Assembly (NCBI RefSeq): GCF_005405925.1
Contig: NZ_BJHV01000001.1
Span: forward strand, 1,550,001-1,614,000
From: Streptomyces antimycoticus
GTDB taxonomy: Bacteria > Actinomycetota > Actinomycetes > Streptomycetales > Streptomycetaceae
Reading direction: 5' to 3'
Length of the DNA: 64,000 nucleotides
The notes under the pieces: model-generated
Seen by the model: only the letters and a program-made list of their open reading frames with translations
Told to the model about the DNA's origin: nothing
The model's database searches: none
Shown: in pieces, positions 55,954-64,000 of the stretch
Layout: every line of letters begins with the position of its first letter
Numbering within the stretch: the stretch's first letter is position 1
Translations under genes and position numbers: made by a program

Positions 55954-57510
55954 TCACTGCGACCCCGCACCCTCCCAGTACGGTGCGCGCAGCCGCCGCT
56001 TGTAGAGCTTGCCATTGGGGTCACGCGGCATCTCGGCGATGAACTCCACCGACTTGGGGCATTTGTAGCCCGCCAGCCGGGTGGTGCAGTGAGCGAGGAT
56101 CTCGGTGGCCAGATCGGGCCCCGGCGCATGCCCCTCGGCGGGTTCCACGACCGCGATGACCTGCTCGCCCCAGTCCTCGTGGGGGATCCCGAAGGCGGCG
56201 GCGTCGGCGACGGCCGGGTGGGTGAGCAGCGCGGCCTCGATCTCGGCGGGGTAGATGTTGACCCCGCCCGAGATGATCAGGTCGATCTTGCGGTCGCGGA
56301 GGTAGAGATAGCCGTCCTCGTCCAGGAGGCCGAGGTCGCCGACGGTGAAGAAGTCGCCGATGCGGTTCTTCTCGGTCTTGCTCTTGTCCTTGTGGTAGGC
56401 GAAGCCCCCGGTGCTCATCTTCATGTAGACGGTGCCGAGTTCACCGGCCGGGAGCCGGGTGCCCTCGTCGTCGAAGATGGCGAGCTCGCTGATGGGCCAG
56501 GGACGGCCGACGGTCCCCGGCTTCTTCAGCCAGTCCTCGGCAGTGGCGAACGCGCCGCCGCCCTCGCTGGCCGCGTAGTACTCCTCGATACAGCCGCCCC
56601 ACCACTCGATCATCGCGCGTTTCACATGGTCGGGGCAGGGTGCGGCGCCGTGGATGGCGTGGCGCATCGAGGAGACGTCGTAGGACCGCTTGGCCTCGTC
56701 GGGGAGGGCGAGCAGCCGGTGGAACTGGGTCGGCACCATATGGGTGTGCGTACAGCGGTGGGTGTCGATGAGGCGCAGCATCTCCTGGGGCGTCCACTTG
56801 TCCATGAGCACCAGGGGATGGCCGATGTGCAGCGACGAGCTAGCGAACTGCAGTACGGCGGTGTGGTAGAGCGGTGAGCACACCAGATGGACGTGGTCGG
56901 GCTCCTCGGAGCGGGGGGTGATGCCGAAGAAGCGCAGAAAGCCGCCCAGGTGGCTCTCCTCGGGGAGCTTTCCGGTCAGCGCACGGCGGATGCCACGCGG
57001 ACGGCCCGTGGTGCCGGAGGTGTAGTTCATGACCCAGCCCAGCTCGCGGTCGGCGGGCGGCGCCTCCGGCTGCCCCTCGACGAGCTCGGCGTACGGGCGG
57101 AAGCCGTCGATGGCGCCGACCGCGTAGCGGTGGGTCGCGGGCAACCCCGCCTCGTCGGCGGCCGCCGCCGCCTGCTCGCCATAGCGCTCATGGGCGATCA
57201 GCACCTTGGCGCCGGAGTCGGAGACGATCCAGGCGATCTCGGGGCCGACCAGATGGTGGTTGACCGGCACCAGATAGAGCCCGGCCTGGGTGGCGGCGAG
57301 GGCGGCGACGAAGAACTCCACCCCGTTCGGCAGGACGACCGCCAGGGCGTCGCCGCGTCGCAGCCCGGCGGCGCGCAGCCCTGCGACGAGCCGGTTGCAC
57401 GCGCTGTGCAGCCGCCCGGCGGTCCACTCCTCACCGTCCGGGGCGATGAGCATGGTGCGGTCGGGCTCGAGCGCGGCCTGGGCCCAGAAGCCGTTGGGTG
57501 TAGGGGACAT
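55954..57510 (-). CDS. Acyl-CoA synthetase (fatty acid-CoA ligase family)
   Basis: 518 residues, ATG 57510. ANL ligase: NYTSGTTGRPRGIRR, PLYHTAVLQFA, YYAASEGGGAFA, FTVGDLGLLDEDGYLYL, RDRKIDLIISGGVNIYPAE and the C-terminal Lys in RDPNGKLYKRRL. It belongs to the same broad family as the ligase at 52902 but differs in detail. It lies 139 bp after the nitronate monooxygenase-like gene on the same strand, and may be cotranscribed from the operator at 58797. Confidence 0.92.
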   Translation of the reverse strand: MSPTPNGFWAQAALEPDRTMLIAPDGEEWTAGRLHSACNRLVAGLRAAGLRRGDALAVVLPNGVEFFVAALAATQAGLYLVPVNHHLVGPEIAWIVSDSGAKVLIAHERYGEQAAAAADEAGLPATHRYAVGAIDGFRPYAELVEGQPEAPPADRELGWVMNYTSGTTGRPRGIRRALTGKLPEESHLGGFLRFFGITPRSEEPDHVHLVCSPLYHTAVLQFASSSLHIGHPLVLMDKWTPQEMLRLIDTHRCTHTHMVPTQFHRLLALPDEAKRSYDVSSMRHAIHGAAPCPDHVKRAMIEWWGGCIEEYYAASEGGGAFATAEDWLKKPGTVGRPWPISELAIFDDEGTRLPAGELGTVYMKMSTGGFAYHKDKSKTEKNRIGDFFTVGDLGLLDEDGYLYLRDRKIDLIISGGVNIYPAEIEAALLTHPAVADAAAFGIPHEDWGEQVIAVVEPAEGHAPGPDLATEILAHCTTRLAGYKCPKSVEFIAEMPRDPNGKLYKRRLRAPYWEGAGSQ

Positions 57511-57586
57511 GGCGGTCCGGTCCTCCTTCTGACGGCGGTGTCAGGCGGTGTGGGACGAGATCAGGCGAGGTGGGGCGGGGGTCGGG

Positions 57587-57654
57587 CGAGGTCTGGCAGG
57601 TTGCGGCGCGCCCGGTCAGGCGAGGTCTGGCAGGTTGCGGCGCGCCCGGTCAGG
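57587..57654. repeat. Perfect 34-bp tandem duplication
   Basis: cgaggtctggcaggttgcgg and the next 14 bases occur twice (57587-57620, 57621-57654) with no mismatch. The right copy contains the stop codon of the nitronate monooxygenase-like gene. Shorter partial copies (tcaggcgaggt) lie to the left. Confidence 0.9.
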
Positions 57655-58753
57655 CGCGCTTGGCGATGCGGATGACGCGGTCGATGGCGCGCTCGAAGCC
57701 CCGGGTCAGATCGTCGAAGACGGCCTGGACCGGGCGGACCTCGTCCATCCGGCCGACGATCTGGCCGACCGGCGTGCCGAGCAGCGGTTCCACCTCGTAC
57801 TTCTGGATGCGGGAGACGGCCTCGGCGACGAGCAGCCCCTGGAGCGGCATGGGCAGCGGGCCCGGGCCGTCCGAGTCCTCCCAGGCGTCGGTCCACTCGG
57901 TGCGTAGCTGGCGGGCGGGCTTGCCGGTGAGGGCGCGGGAGCGCACGGTGTCCCCGGAGCCGGCCGCCAGCAGCTTGCGGATGAGGGCAGGCGAATGCAG
58001 TTCGGCCTCCTCGGTGGTGAGCCAGAGGGAGCCGATCCAGACGCCCTGGGCGCCCAGCGCCAGCCCGGCGGCGATCTGCTCACCGCTGCCGATACCGCCC
58101 GCGGCGAGCACGGGCAGCGGGTCCACGGCGCGCACCACCTCGGGGGTGAGCACCATGGAGGCGATCTCCCCGGTGTGGCCGCCCGCCTCGTATCCCTGGG
58201 CGACGATGACATCGAGCCCCGCCTCCTTGTGGTGGAGGGCGTGGCGGGCGCTGCCCGCGAGGGCGGCCACGAGGATGCCATGGTCATGGGCGCGGGCGAC
58301 GACGTCGGCCGGGGGTGAGCCCAGGGCGTTGGCCAGGAGTTTCACGGGGTAGTCGAAGGCGACGTCGAGCTGGCTGCGGGCCACCTCCTCGAGCCAGCCG
58401 GTGATCCGCCAGCCGGACGCCTCGCCCTCGGCGAGCTCGGGGACGCCGTGCTTGGCGAGGGTGTCCCGGACGAAGGCGCGGTGGCCTTCGGGGATCATCG
58501 CCTCGATATCGGCTTCGGTGACCCCCTCCACCTTCTTCGCGGGCATCACGACGTCCACGCCATAGGGCTTGCCGTCGGCGTGCTCCTCCATCCAGTCGAG
58601 GTCGCGGGCCAGCTCCTCGCCCGCGCCGTAGCGGACCGCGCCGAGCACACCGAAGCCGCCGGCCCGGCTGATCGCCGCGGCCACGGCGGGGAACGGCGTG
58701 AAGCCGAAGACGGCGTGCTCGACACCCAGCCTTGTGCTCAGCTCCGTCTGCAT
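57650..58753 (-). CDS. Nitronate monooxygenase-like flavoprotein
   Basis: 367 residues, ATG 58753. TIM-barrel FMN enzyme of the 2-nitropropane dioxygenase family: FGFTPFPAVAAAISRAGGFGVLG at the N-terminus, VAQGYEAGGHTGEIASMVL, PVLAAGGIGSGEQIAAGLALGAQGVWIG. This family oxidises nitronates, or acts as an enoyl-type flavin reductase in lipid or polyketide paths. Its upstream region holds the operator shared with the 52.8-kb genes, so it is probably co-regulated with the CoA-linked pathway, and the reaction may be a redox step there (inference). Confidence 0.88.
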   Translation of the reverse strand: MQTELSTRLGVEHAVFGFTPFPAVAAAISRAGGFGVLGAVRYGAGEELARDLDWMEEHADGKPYGVDVVMPAKKVEGVTEADIEAMIPEGHRAFVRDTLAKHGVPELAEGEASGWRITGWLEEVARSQLDVAFDYPVKLLANALGSPPADVVARAHDHGILVAALAGSARHALHHKEAGLDVIVAQGYEAGGHTGEIASMVLTPEVVRAVDPLPVLAAGGIGSGEQIAAGLALGAQGVWIGSLWLTTEEAELHSPALIRKLLAAGSGDTVRSRALTGKPARQLRTEWTDAWEDSDGPGPLPMPLQGLLVAEAVSRIQKYEVEPLLGTPVGQIVGRMDEVRPVQAVFDDLTRGFERAIDRVIRIAKRA

Positions 58754-58796
58754 GGTCGGCAGGATGCCGCAGGGGGGCGGACGAAGGAAGAGTTTT

Positions 58797-58813
58797 TCTG
58801 ACGCTACGTCAGA
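58797..58813. promoter_or_regulatory. TCTGA-N7-TCAGA operator upstream of nitronate monooxygenase-like gene
   Basis: TCTGACG-CTA-CGTCAGA is a perfect inverted repeat with the same half-sites and the same 7-bp spacer as the site at 52800-52816. It lies 44 bp before the start codon. Confidence 0.75.
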
Positions 58814-58871
58814 TTCAAGGAAAGAAAAGCGCGCCCAGGGCCCCGAAGGACTCTCCGAGGACTCTCGGGCG

Positions 58872-60428
58872 TCACTTCCCCAGCACCGCCATGGCCGCGT
58901 TGTGCCCGGGGATTCCGCTCACCCCGCCGCCGCGCACCGCCCCCGCGCCGCACAGCAGCACATTGGCGTGGCGCGTCTCCACGCCCCAGCGGCCGGTGCC
59001 CTCCTGGGCGTACGGGAAGGCCAGATCCCGATGGAAGATATTGCCGCCGGGCAGCCGCAGCTCGGCGTCCAGGTCCAGCGGGGTCTTGGCCTCGATGCAC
59101 GGCCGGCCGTCGGCGTCGTGGGCGAGACAGTCGGTGATCGGCTCGGCGAGATGCGCGTCCAGCTCCGCGAGGGTGGCGCGCAGCAGGGCGGTGCGCGCCG
59201 CGTCATTGTCCTCGGTGAACAGCCGGGCGGGGGTGTGCAGTCCGAACAGGGTCAGGGTCTGATAGCCCTCGCGTGCCAGCTCCGGACCGAGGATCGACGG
59301 ATCGGTCAGCGAGTGGCAGTAGATCTCCGACGGCGGCCGGTGCGGCAGCTCCCCCGCGGCCGCCTGGCGGTACGCGTCCTCCAGGGCGCCGTACCCCTCG
59401 GCGATGTGGAACGTCCCGGAGAACGCCTCGCGCGGGTCCACCTCGCGGTCGCGCAGCGCGGGCAGCCTGCGCAGCAGCATGTTCACCTTGAGCTGCGCCC
59501 CTTCGGCGGGCGGGGCGGGCGGCTCCTCGCCCAGCAGCCGGGCCAGCTCGCGCGGCGCGGCCCCGACGAGCACATGCCGGGCGGCCGTGGTGGACTCCCC
59601 CGCCTCGCCCTCGTACCGCACCTCGGCCGAGGTGCCGTCGGTGGCGATCGCGGTGACCTCGCACCCGGTCGCGATCCGCGCGCCCGCCGCGCGGGCGGCG
59701 TCGGCCAGGGCATCGGTGAGCGCGCCCATGCCGCCGACGGGGACGTCCCAGTCGCCGGTGCCGCCGCCGATCACGTGGTAGAGGAAGCAGCGGTTCTGAC
59801 GCAGCGACGGGTCGTGGGCCCGGGCGAAGGTGCCGATGAGCGCGTCGGTGAGGACCACGCCCCGGACGAGGTCGTCGTCGAACGCCGCCTCGACCGCCTC
59901 CCCCAGCGGCCGCTCGAACAGCGCCTGCCACGCCGCGTCGTCCCCGATCCGCCCCCGCAGCTCCTCCCGGGTGGGCAGCGGCTCGGTAAGCGTGGGGAAG
60001 ACGCGCTCGGCGACGCGCTGGGTCATGCCGTAGAAGCGCTGCCAGGACTCGTACTCCCGCTCCGAGCCGGTCAGCCGCGCGAACGCGGCGCGCGTCCGGG
60101 CGGAGGAGCCGGCATCCACCAGCAGCCCGGTGTGGCGCCCGCCCCGGACCTCGGGCGTATACGAGGACACCACGCGCTTGCGCACCGCGAAGCGCAGTCC
60201 GAGATCGTCGACGATCCGCCGCGGCAACAGGCTGACCAGGTAGGAGTAGCGCGAGAGCCGTGCGTCCACGCCGGGATAGGGCCGTGTGGACACGGCGGCG
60301 CCACCGGTGTGGCCGAGGCGCTCGAGCACCAGCACGCTCCGCCCGGCGCGGGCGAGATAGGCGGCGGCGACCAGACCGTTGTGACCGCCGCCGACGATGA
60401 CGACGTCATACGCATCGCTGTGAGACAT
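58872..60428 (-). CDS. Phytoene-desaturase-like FAD oxidoreductase
   Basis: 518 residues, ATG 60428. Dinucleotide-binding Rossmann motif DVVIVGGGHNGLVAAAYLARAG (residues 8-29), VLERLGHTGGAA, GGMGALTDALADAARAAGARI, and the FAD-binding C-terminus NVLLCGAGAVRGGGVSGIPGHNAA. This matches the CrtI/pyridine nucleotide-disulfide oxidoreductase-like group (PYROXD2-like), for which substrates are mostly unknown. No carotenoid genes are near, so a carotenoid role is not supported. Convergent or divergent partners give no further clue. Confidence 0.9.
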   Translation of the reverse strand: MSHSDAYDVVIVGGGHNGLVAAAYLARAGRSVLVLERLGHTGGAAVSTRPYPGVDARLSRYSYLVSLLPRRIVDDLGLRFAVRKRVVSSYTPEVRGGRHTGLLVDAGSSARTRAAFARLTGSEREYESWQRFYGMTQRVAERVFPTLTEPLPTREELRGRIGDDAAWQALFERPLGEAVEAAFDDDLVRGVVLTDALIGTFARAHDPSLRQNRCFLYHVIGGGTGDWDVPVGGMGALTDALADAARAAGARIATGCEVTAIATDGTSAEVRYEGEAGESTTAARHVLVGAAPRELARLLGEEPPAPPAEGAQLKVNMLLRRLPALRDREVDPREAFSGTFHIAEGYGALEDAYRQAAAGELPHRPPSEIYCHSLTDPSILGPELAREGYQTLTLFGLHTPARLFTEDNDAARTALLRATLAELDAHLAEPITDCLAHDADGRPCIEAKTPLDLDAELRLPGGNIFHRDLAFPYAQEGTGRWGVETRHANVLLCGAGAVRGGGVSGIPGHNAAMAVLGK

Positions 60429-60542
60429 GCCCTCTGGTTAGCACGCGCTGATCGCCCGGGCCAGGGCGCCGCAGGTCACCCCTGCCGCGCCGCCGCCCCG
60501 ACGGCTGCGCCGTCTCGCCCGGCCCTGCCGCCCCGCCGCCCG

Positions 60543-60633
60543 CGCCATCACCACCGCCCAAGCCACCTCGCCCAGCCCCACCACCCGACACCTACGCCAT
60601 CACCACCGCCCAGGCCACCTCGCCCAGCCCACC
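60543..60633. repeat. 39-bp direct repeat
   Basis: cgccatcaccaccgccca and about 21 further bases occur at 60543-60583 and 60595-60633 with one or two differences, in the 216-bp gap between the FAD oxidoreductase start and the kinase stop. No gene seen in the gap. Confidence 0.8.
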
Positions 60634-60644
60634 ACCCCGGCCGG

Positions 60645-62807
60645 CTAGGCCGTCTCGGCGCGCCGACCCAACCGCTCCAGGCAGTGGGCCTCGTCGCCGC
60701 GGCTGATGAGGGTGTCGGGATGGTCGGGGCCCAGGACGCGGGCGCGGGCGCGGGTCACCCGGCGGTAGCCGTCCAGCGCGTCGGACCAGCGGCCGAGCCA
60801 GCCCAGGGCGACGGCCACCTCGCGGCGGCTGACCAGGGTGTCCGGATGGTCGGGGCCCAGGGCGCGCTCGCGGAGGTCACAGACCTCCCGCGCCTCGGCG
60901 AGCGCCTCCTCCCAGCGGCCCAGCCGGCCGAGGCTGACGCCGAGGCCGTGCCGGGCGCGCAGGGTCTCCGGATCGGCCGGGCCGTGGGCGCGGATGCGGT
61001 CCTCGACAAGGGCGCGGTAGACCGCGAGGGCCTCCGCGCCCCGGTCCAGCCGCCCCAGTCCGACGCCGATCTCGTAGCGGGCGGCGAGGGTGTCGGGATG
61101 GTCGGGGCCAAGGGTGCGGGCGCGGTCGGCGGCCACCTCGCGGAAGATGTCCAGGGCCTCCCGCCAGCGGTCGAGGCGGCCGAGGGCGTACGCCACCTCG
61201 TAGCGGGTGACCAGCGTGTCGGGGTGGTCGGGGCCCAGCACCCGGGCGCGGTCGGCGGCCACCCCCTCCGCCATGCGGTACGCCTCCTCCAGGCGCCCCA
61301 GACAGCCCAGGTTGAAGGCGAGGTTGTGGCGGCAGCGCAGGGTGTCGGGGTGGTCGGCGCCCATGGTGCGCTCGCGGGCGGCGAGCACGGCCACATAGAG
61401 GTGCTGGGCCTCGGTGAAGCGGCCGAGGCGGCCCAGGGTGAACGCGGTCTCCTGGCGGGCGGCGAGGGTGTCCGCGTGGTCGGGGCCCAGGGCGCGCCGG
61501 CGGCCCGCCGCGACCCGCTCGTACTCGCGCAGGGCGTCGCCGGGGCGGCCCAGGATCCCGAGGGCGAAGGCGGCCTCATAGCGGCTGGCGAGGGTGTCGG
61601 GGTGGTCGGCGCCCAGCGCGCGCTCGCGCTCGGCGGCCACCGCGCGGTGGGTTGCCACGGCCTCCTCCCAGCGCCCCAGCCGCCCCAGGTCCAGCGCGGC
61701 GCGGTGCCGGTCGGCGAGCCGGGCCCGAACCGCAGGCGGCGGTGCGGGCAGCGCACTGACGCGGCGTCCGGTCCAGGCGCCGGTGAGTGCGGCCGCCGCG
61801 TCGGGCGGGGTCGCCGACAGCAGTCCCACGCCGCCGGATTGCGCCTTGGACCCGGTGGTCATGTCCTGGGCCCAGGCCGGAAGTCGGGGGGCCGGGGGTC
61901 CGGCGCCCGGGAGCGCGCCGCGCGGCTCGGGGAGCGGCGGCACCGTCGGCCACCGGGACGGGCGGGCCGGGGCTATTCGCTGGGCGAGCTCGGTGGCGTC
62001 GCGTGGACGCCCCTCCGGGGTCTTGGCCAGCAGATCGAGGACGGCGCGCTCGAAGGGCTCGGGGAGTTCGGGCCGGTGGCCGCGCGGCGGGGCGGGCTGG
62101 GTGTGGCGGTGGCCGACGAGGACCGCCCATGCGTCGTCGAGGGCGAACGGCGGCGCCCCCGTGGCCAGTTCGTAGAGCACACAGCCCAGGGAGTACAGAT
62201 CGCTGCGGTGGTCGACCGGGCCGCCCGCGATCTGCTCGGGCGACATGTAGTGCGGGGTGCCCATGGCGACGCCGGTGCCGGTGAGCCGGGAGGTGAAGCC
62301 GACGTCATGGCCGAGGCGGGCGATGCCGAAGTCGCAGAGCTTCACGGTGCCGTCGGTGAGCCGCATGATGTTGGCCGGCTTCAGATCGCGGTGCACCACG
62401 CCCTGGTCATGGGTGTAGGCGAGGGCCGCGGCGACCTGCTCCGCGATGTCCAGCACCTCGGGGACCGGCAGCGGGCGGCGCTCGTTGTCCTTCAGCAGCT
62501 GGCTGAGGTTACGGCCCTCCAGCAACTCCATGACCAGGTACAGCACGCCCTCGTACTCGCCGAAGTCATGCACCACCGTGACCCCGCGGTGCTGCAGCGC
62601 GGCGGCCACCCGCGCCTCCCGGCGGAAGCGCTCGCGCACCACACCGGTGAACGAGGGGTCGTGGCGCGACCCCAGCGGTTTGAGGCATTTGACGGCGACG
62701 CGGCGGCCGAGCGACTCGTCGCGCGCCCGCCACACCTCGCCCATTCCCCCGCGCCCGATCCGGTCCAGCAGCCGGTACCGGCCCTGGATCAGCCTGATGT
62801 CCGCCAT
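60645..62807 (-). CDS. Ser/Thr protein kinase fused to TPR repeats
   Basis: 720 residues, ATG 62807 with AGGGGGAG. The kinase domain (about 8-275) has the glycine loop GRGGMG (18-23), Lys40, HRDLKPAN (Asp141), DFG (159-161) and GTPHYMSPEQ; all catalytic residues are intact. After a Pro-rich linker come nine 42-residue TPR units of kinesin-light-chain type, most with LGPDHPDTL and LGRLGRWEEAL. No membrane helix or PASTA domain, so it is cytosolic, unlike PknB. TPRs likely select substrates. It is followed downstream by the FAD oxidoreductase on the same strand. Confidence 0.93.
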   Translation of the reverse strand: MADIRLIQGRYRLLDRIGRGGMGEVWRARDESLGRRVAVKCLKPLGSRHDPSFTGVVRERFRREARVAAALQHRGVTVVHDFGEYEGVLYLVMELLEGRNLSQLLKDNERRPLPVPEVLDIAEQVAAALAYTHDQGVVHRDLKPANIMRLTDGTVKLCDFGIARLGHDVGFTSRLTGTGVAMGTPHYMSPEQIAGGPVDHRSDLYSLGCVLYELATGAPPFALDDAWAVLVGHRHTQPAPPRGHRPELPEPFERAVLDLLAKTPEGRPRDATELAQRIAPARPSRWPTVPPLPEPRGALPGAGPPAPRLPAWAQDMTTGSKAQSGGVGLLSATPPDAAAALTGAWTGRRVSALPAPPPAVRARLADRHRAALDLGRLGRWEEAVATHRAVAAERERALGADHPDTLASRYEAAFALGILGRPGDALREYERVAAGRRRALGPDHADTLAARQETAFTLGRLGRFTEAQHLYVAVLAARERTMGADHPDTLRCRHNLAFNLGCLGRLEEAYRMAEGVAADRARVLGPDHPDTLVTRYEVAYALGRLDRWREALDIFREVAADRARTLGPDHPDTLAARYEIGVGLGRLDRGAEALAVYRALVEDRIRAHGPADPETLRARHGLGVSLGRLGRWEEALAEAREVCDLRERALGPDHPDTLVSRREVAVALGWLGRWSDALDGYRRVTRARARVLGPDHPDTLISRGDEAHCLERLGRRAETA

Positions 62808-62829
62808 GCTCCCCCTGCCTTGGCGGAAG

Positions 62830-63780
62830 TCAGCTTCCGCCGCCCCCGTGGAGACCGGCCGCGTGCGGCCGCGCCCCCGTCGCATCCCCGCTGTCCAGTA
62901 TGGCCGCGTTTCTGCGCAGTTTGTAGGGCGAGGGGCGGCTGCCCGGTCCGAGCCGCTCGACCGCCCGCATGATGTGCTTCGGCGGGAGCTGCCAGCGGGC
63001 CGTGGGCGGGATGCAGCGCAGCGCCCTGCCCATCGCCCGCAATCGGCGGGTGACCACGGCGGGCGGGGGCGCGGGGCGCCCGTACAGTTCGTGGGCGTAC
63101 GGGGGCAGGGACCCGTAGGCGAGCGCGGCGAAGCGCCCCCAGATCGCCTCACGCGCCGGGACGAGCAGCGCATGGACCGGGGGCCGCCGCAGAAAGGCGT
63201 CCACTTCGCGGGCCTCGGGGGTGTTGGCGAGTTGGGGGCGCACCCTCGCGAAGTACGCGGCGAGCGCCGCCGTATCGGCCGGTACGTCAGCGGGGTCGAG
63301 ACCGACCAGCCGGGCGGACACCACGTTCTCGGCGACATAGGCGTCCGCCTGGGCGTCGGTGAGCGGATAGCCGGAGCGGCGCATCACATGGAGGTACGAG
63401 TCGATCTCGGCGCAGTGCACCCACAGCAGCAGCTCGGGCTCGTCGACGCCGTGCCGGACACCGGTGACGGGGTCGGTCAGGGAGAGTCTGCGGTGAATGC
63501 CCCGGACCTTGGCACCGGCCCGCTCGGCGGCCTCGGTGGTGCCGTAGGTGATGGTGGCGACGAACCGCGCGGTGCGCAGCAGCCTTCCCCAGGCGTCCTT
63601 GCGGAAGTCGGAGTTCTGGGTGACGCCGCGCACCGCGAGCGGATGCAGGGCCTGGAGGTACAGGGCGCGCACCCCCGCTATCCACATCACCGGGTCGCCG
63701 TGCATCTGCCAGGTGACCGACCGGGGGCCGTAGAGCCCCGGGTCGGCGTCCGATCCGCCCTGCCGTATGGCCGCCGCCAT
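62830..63780 (-). CDS. MpaB/DUF2236-family oxygenase
   Basis: 316 residues from ATG 63780, which has GGGAGGT 9 bp upstream; GTG codons at 63786 and 63789 fall inside that site. The DUF2236 core is seen: MHGDPVMWIAGVRALYLQALHPLAVRGV (start of the conserved region with the His), ELLLWVHCAEIDSYL and YGSLPPYAHELYG. The family includes haem-dependent latex-clearing protein and MpaB-type oxygenases. Most Streptomyces copies have no known substrate. It ends 22 bp from the kinase start and may be cotranscribed with it. Confidence 0.88.
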   Translation of the reverse strand: MAAAIRQGGSDADPGLYGPRSVTWQMHGDPVMWIAGVRALYLQALHPLAVRGVTQNSDFRKDAWGRLLRTARFVATITYGTTEAAERAGAKVRGIHRRLSLTDPVTGVRHGVDEPELLLWVHCAEIDSYLHVMRRSGYPLTDAQADAYVAENVVSARLVGLDPADVPADTAALAAYFARVRPQLANTPEAREVDAFLRRPPVHALLVPAREAIWGRFAALAYGSLPPYAHELYGRPAPPPAVVTRRLRAMGRALRCIPPTARWQLPPKHIMRAVERLGPGSRPSPYKLRRNAAILDSGDATGARPHAAGLHGGGGS

Positions 63781-63842
63781 GGCCACCACCTCCCGACGGC
63801 CAGCCTAGGCGGCACCGGACCCCTGGGCGGGCCCCGAAGGGC

Positions 63843-64000
63843 TCACTTCTTCAGGGGCTGGGTGAAGCGCAGCATGTTGCCGGAGGGGTCGCGGAACGCG
63901 CAGTCGCGGACGCCGTAAGGCTGGTCCATGGGCTCTTGCAGCACCTCGCCGCCCGCGGCGCTGACGCGCTCGAAGGTGGCGTCGCAGTCGTCCGTCGCGA
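63843..64000 (-). CDS. VOC-family (glyoxalase-like) protein, C-terminal fragment
   Basis: Only the last 52 codons are in the window; the start lies beyond the right edge. The sequence CDATFERVSAAGGEVLQEP, YGVRDCAFRDPSGNMLRF and TQPLKK is the typical end of a vicinal-oxygen-chelate protein, with the metal-side strand before the stop. Such proteins act as glyoxalases, dioxygenases or antibiotic-binding proteins; this piece cannot tell which. Confidence 0.85.
   Translation of the reverse strand, partial: ATDDCDATFERVSAAGGEVLQEPMDQPYGVRDCAFRDPSGNMLRFTQPLKK

Noticed and set aside
57530..57550. Third TCTGA/TCAGG operator before the 57510 ligase
   Set aside because: The spacer is 8 bp rather than 7 and one half-site differs; it also overlaps the degenerate tandem repeats.
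58698..62972. 1424-codon plus-strand frame
   Set aside because: It covers three well-supported minus-strand genes and has no recognisable domain.
1..64000. tRNA, rRNA, insertion sequence or prophage genes
   Set aside because: No cloverleaf, rRNA-like tract, transposase, integrase or terminal inverted repeat was recognised on either strand.

Overview
The window is chromosomal DNA from a high-GC actinomycete, almost certainly a Streptomyces or close relative. The evidence is the extreme GC at third codon positions, many GTG and TTG starts with GGAGG-type ribosome binding sites, GTGA/ATGA stop-start overlaps, and family content (a WhiB-like Fe-S protein, DUF397, an NsdA-like TPR regulator, a LuxR-type LAL regulator, a bacterial terpene synthase, a PAS-PP2C phosphatase). 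I saw no rRNA, tRNA, insertion sequence or CRISPR array.

Layout. Positions 3-9161 (+) hold the end of a giant surface protein with TIG domains and 29 Ig-like repeats of about 99 residues. Converging on it is a three-gene SMC-like operon (17262 down to 9172, -): a putative kleisin-like protein, a small putative MukE/JetB-like protein and a 1856-residue SMC-like ATPase. From 20848 down to 17393 (-) come DUF969, DUF979, pyroglutamyl peptidase (pcp) and a DUF2891 protein. A GntR regulator (20989-21810, -) faces pxpA-pxpB-pxpC (21972-24324, +). Then follow a WhiB-like gene and an operon of a GT4 glycosyltransferase, an SGNH hydrolase and a large ATP-dependent 5-oxoprolinase (31004 down to 24877, -). 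17.4-28.5 kb therefore looks like a pyroglutamate acquisition and degradation region with two unrelated types of 5-oxoprolinase. Matching palindromic operators precede the transporter genes and pxpA.

31.1-41.7 kb is ordinary Streptomyces content: a second GT4 glycosyltransferase, a HEAT-repeat protein, a PAS-PP2C phosphatase, an NsdA-like regulator, an APH-fold kinase-like protein, a Tat-exported peptidoglycan amidase and a conserved hypothetical. 41.7-47.9 kb holds a LAL regulator divergent from a terpene synthase, then a long-chain acyl-CoA synthetase. 48.3 kb has an orphan DUF397. 48.7-58.8 kb is a CoA-dependent catabolic region: two thiolase-fold proteins without the classical catalytic motifs, a double DUF35 protein, a crotonase, two acyl-CoA ligases and a nitronate monooxygenase-like enzyme. 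Two promoters there share a TCTGA-N7-TCAGA operator. The window ends with a phytoene-desaturase-like oxidoreductase, a Ser/Thr kinase fused to TPRs, an MpaB-type oxygenase and a truncated VOC protein.

Quality warning. Five genes contain six single-base losses in G or C runs (near 14862, 15892, 16952, 27450, 28730 and 34582). Each reading frame resumes cleanly in the +1 frame, and two of the restored ends recover perfect stop-start overlaps. I treat these as probable homopolymer sequencing errors and annotate the genes through them.
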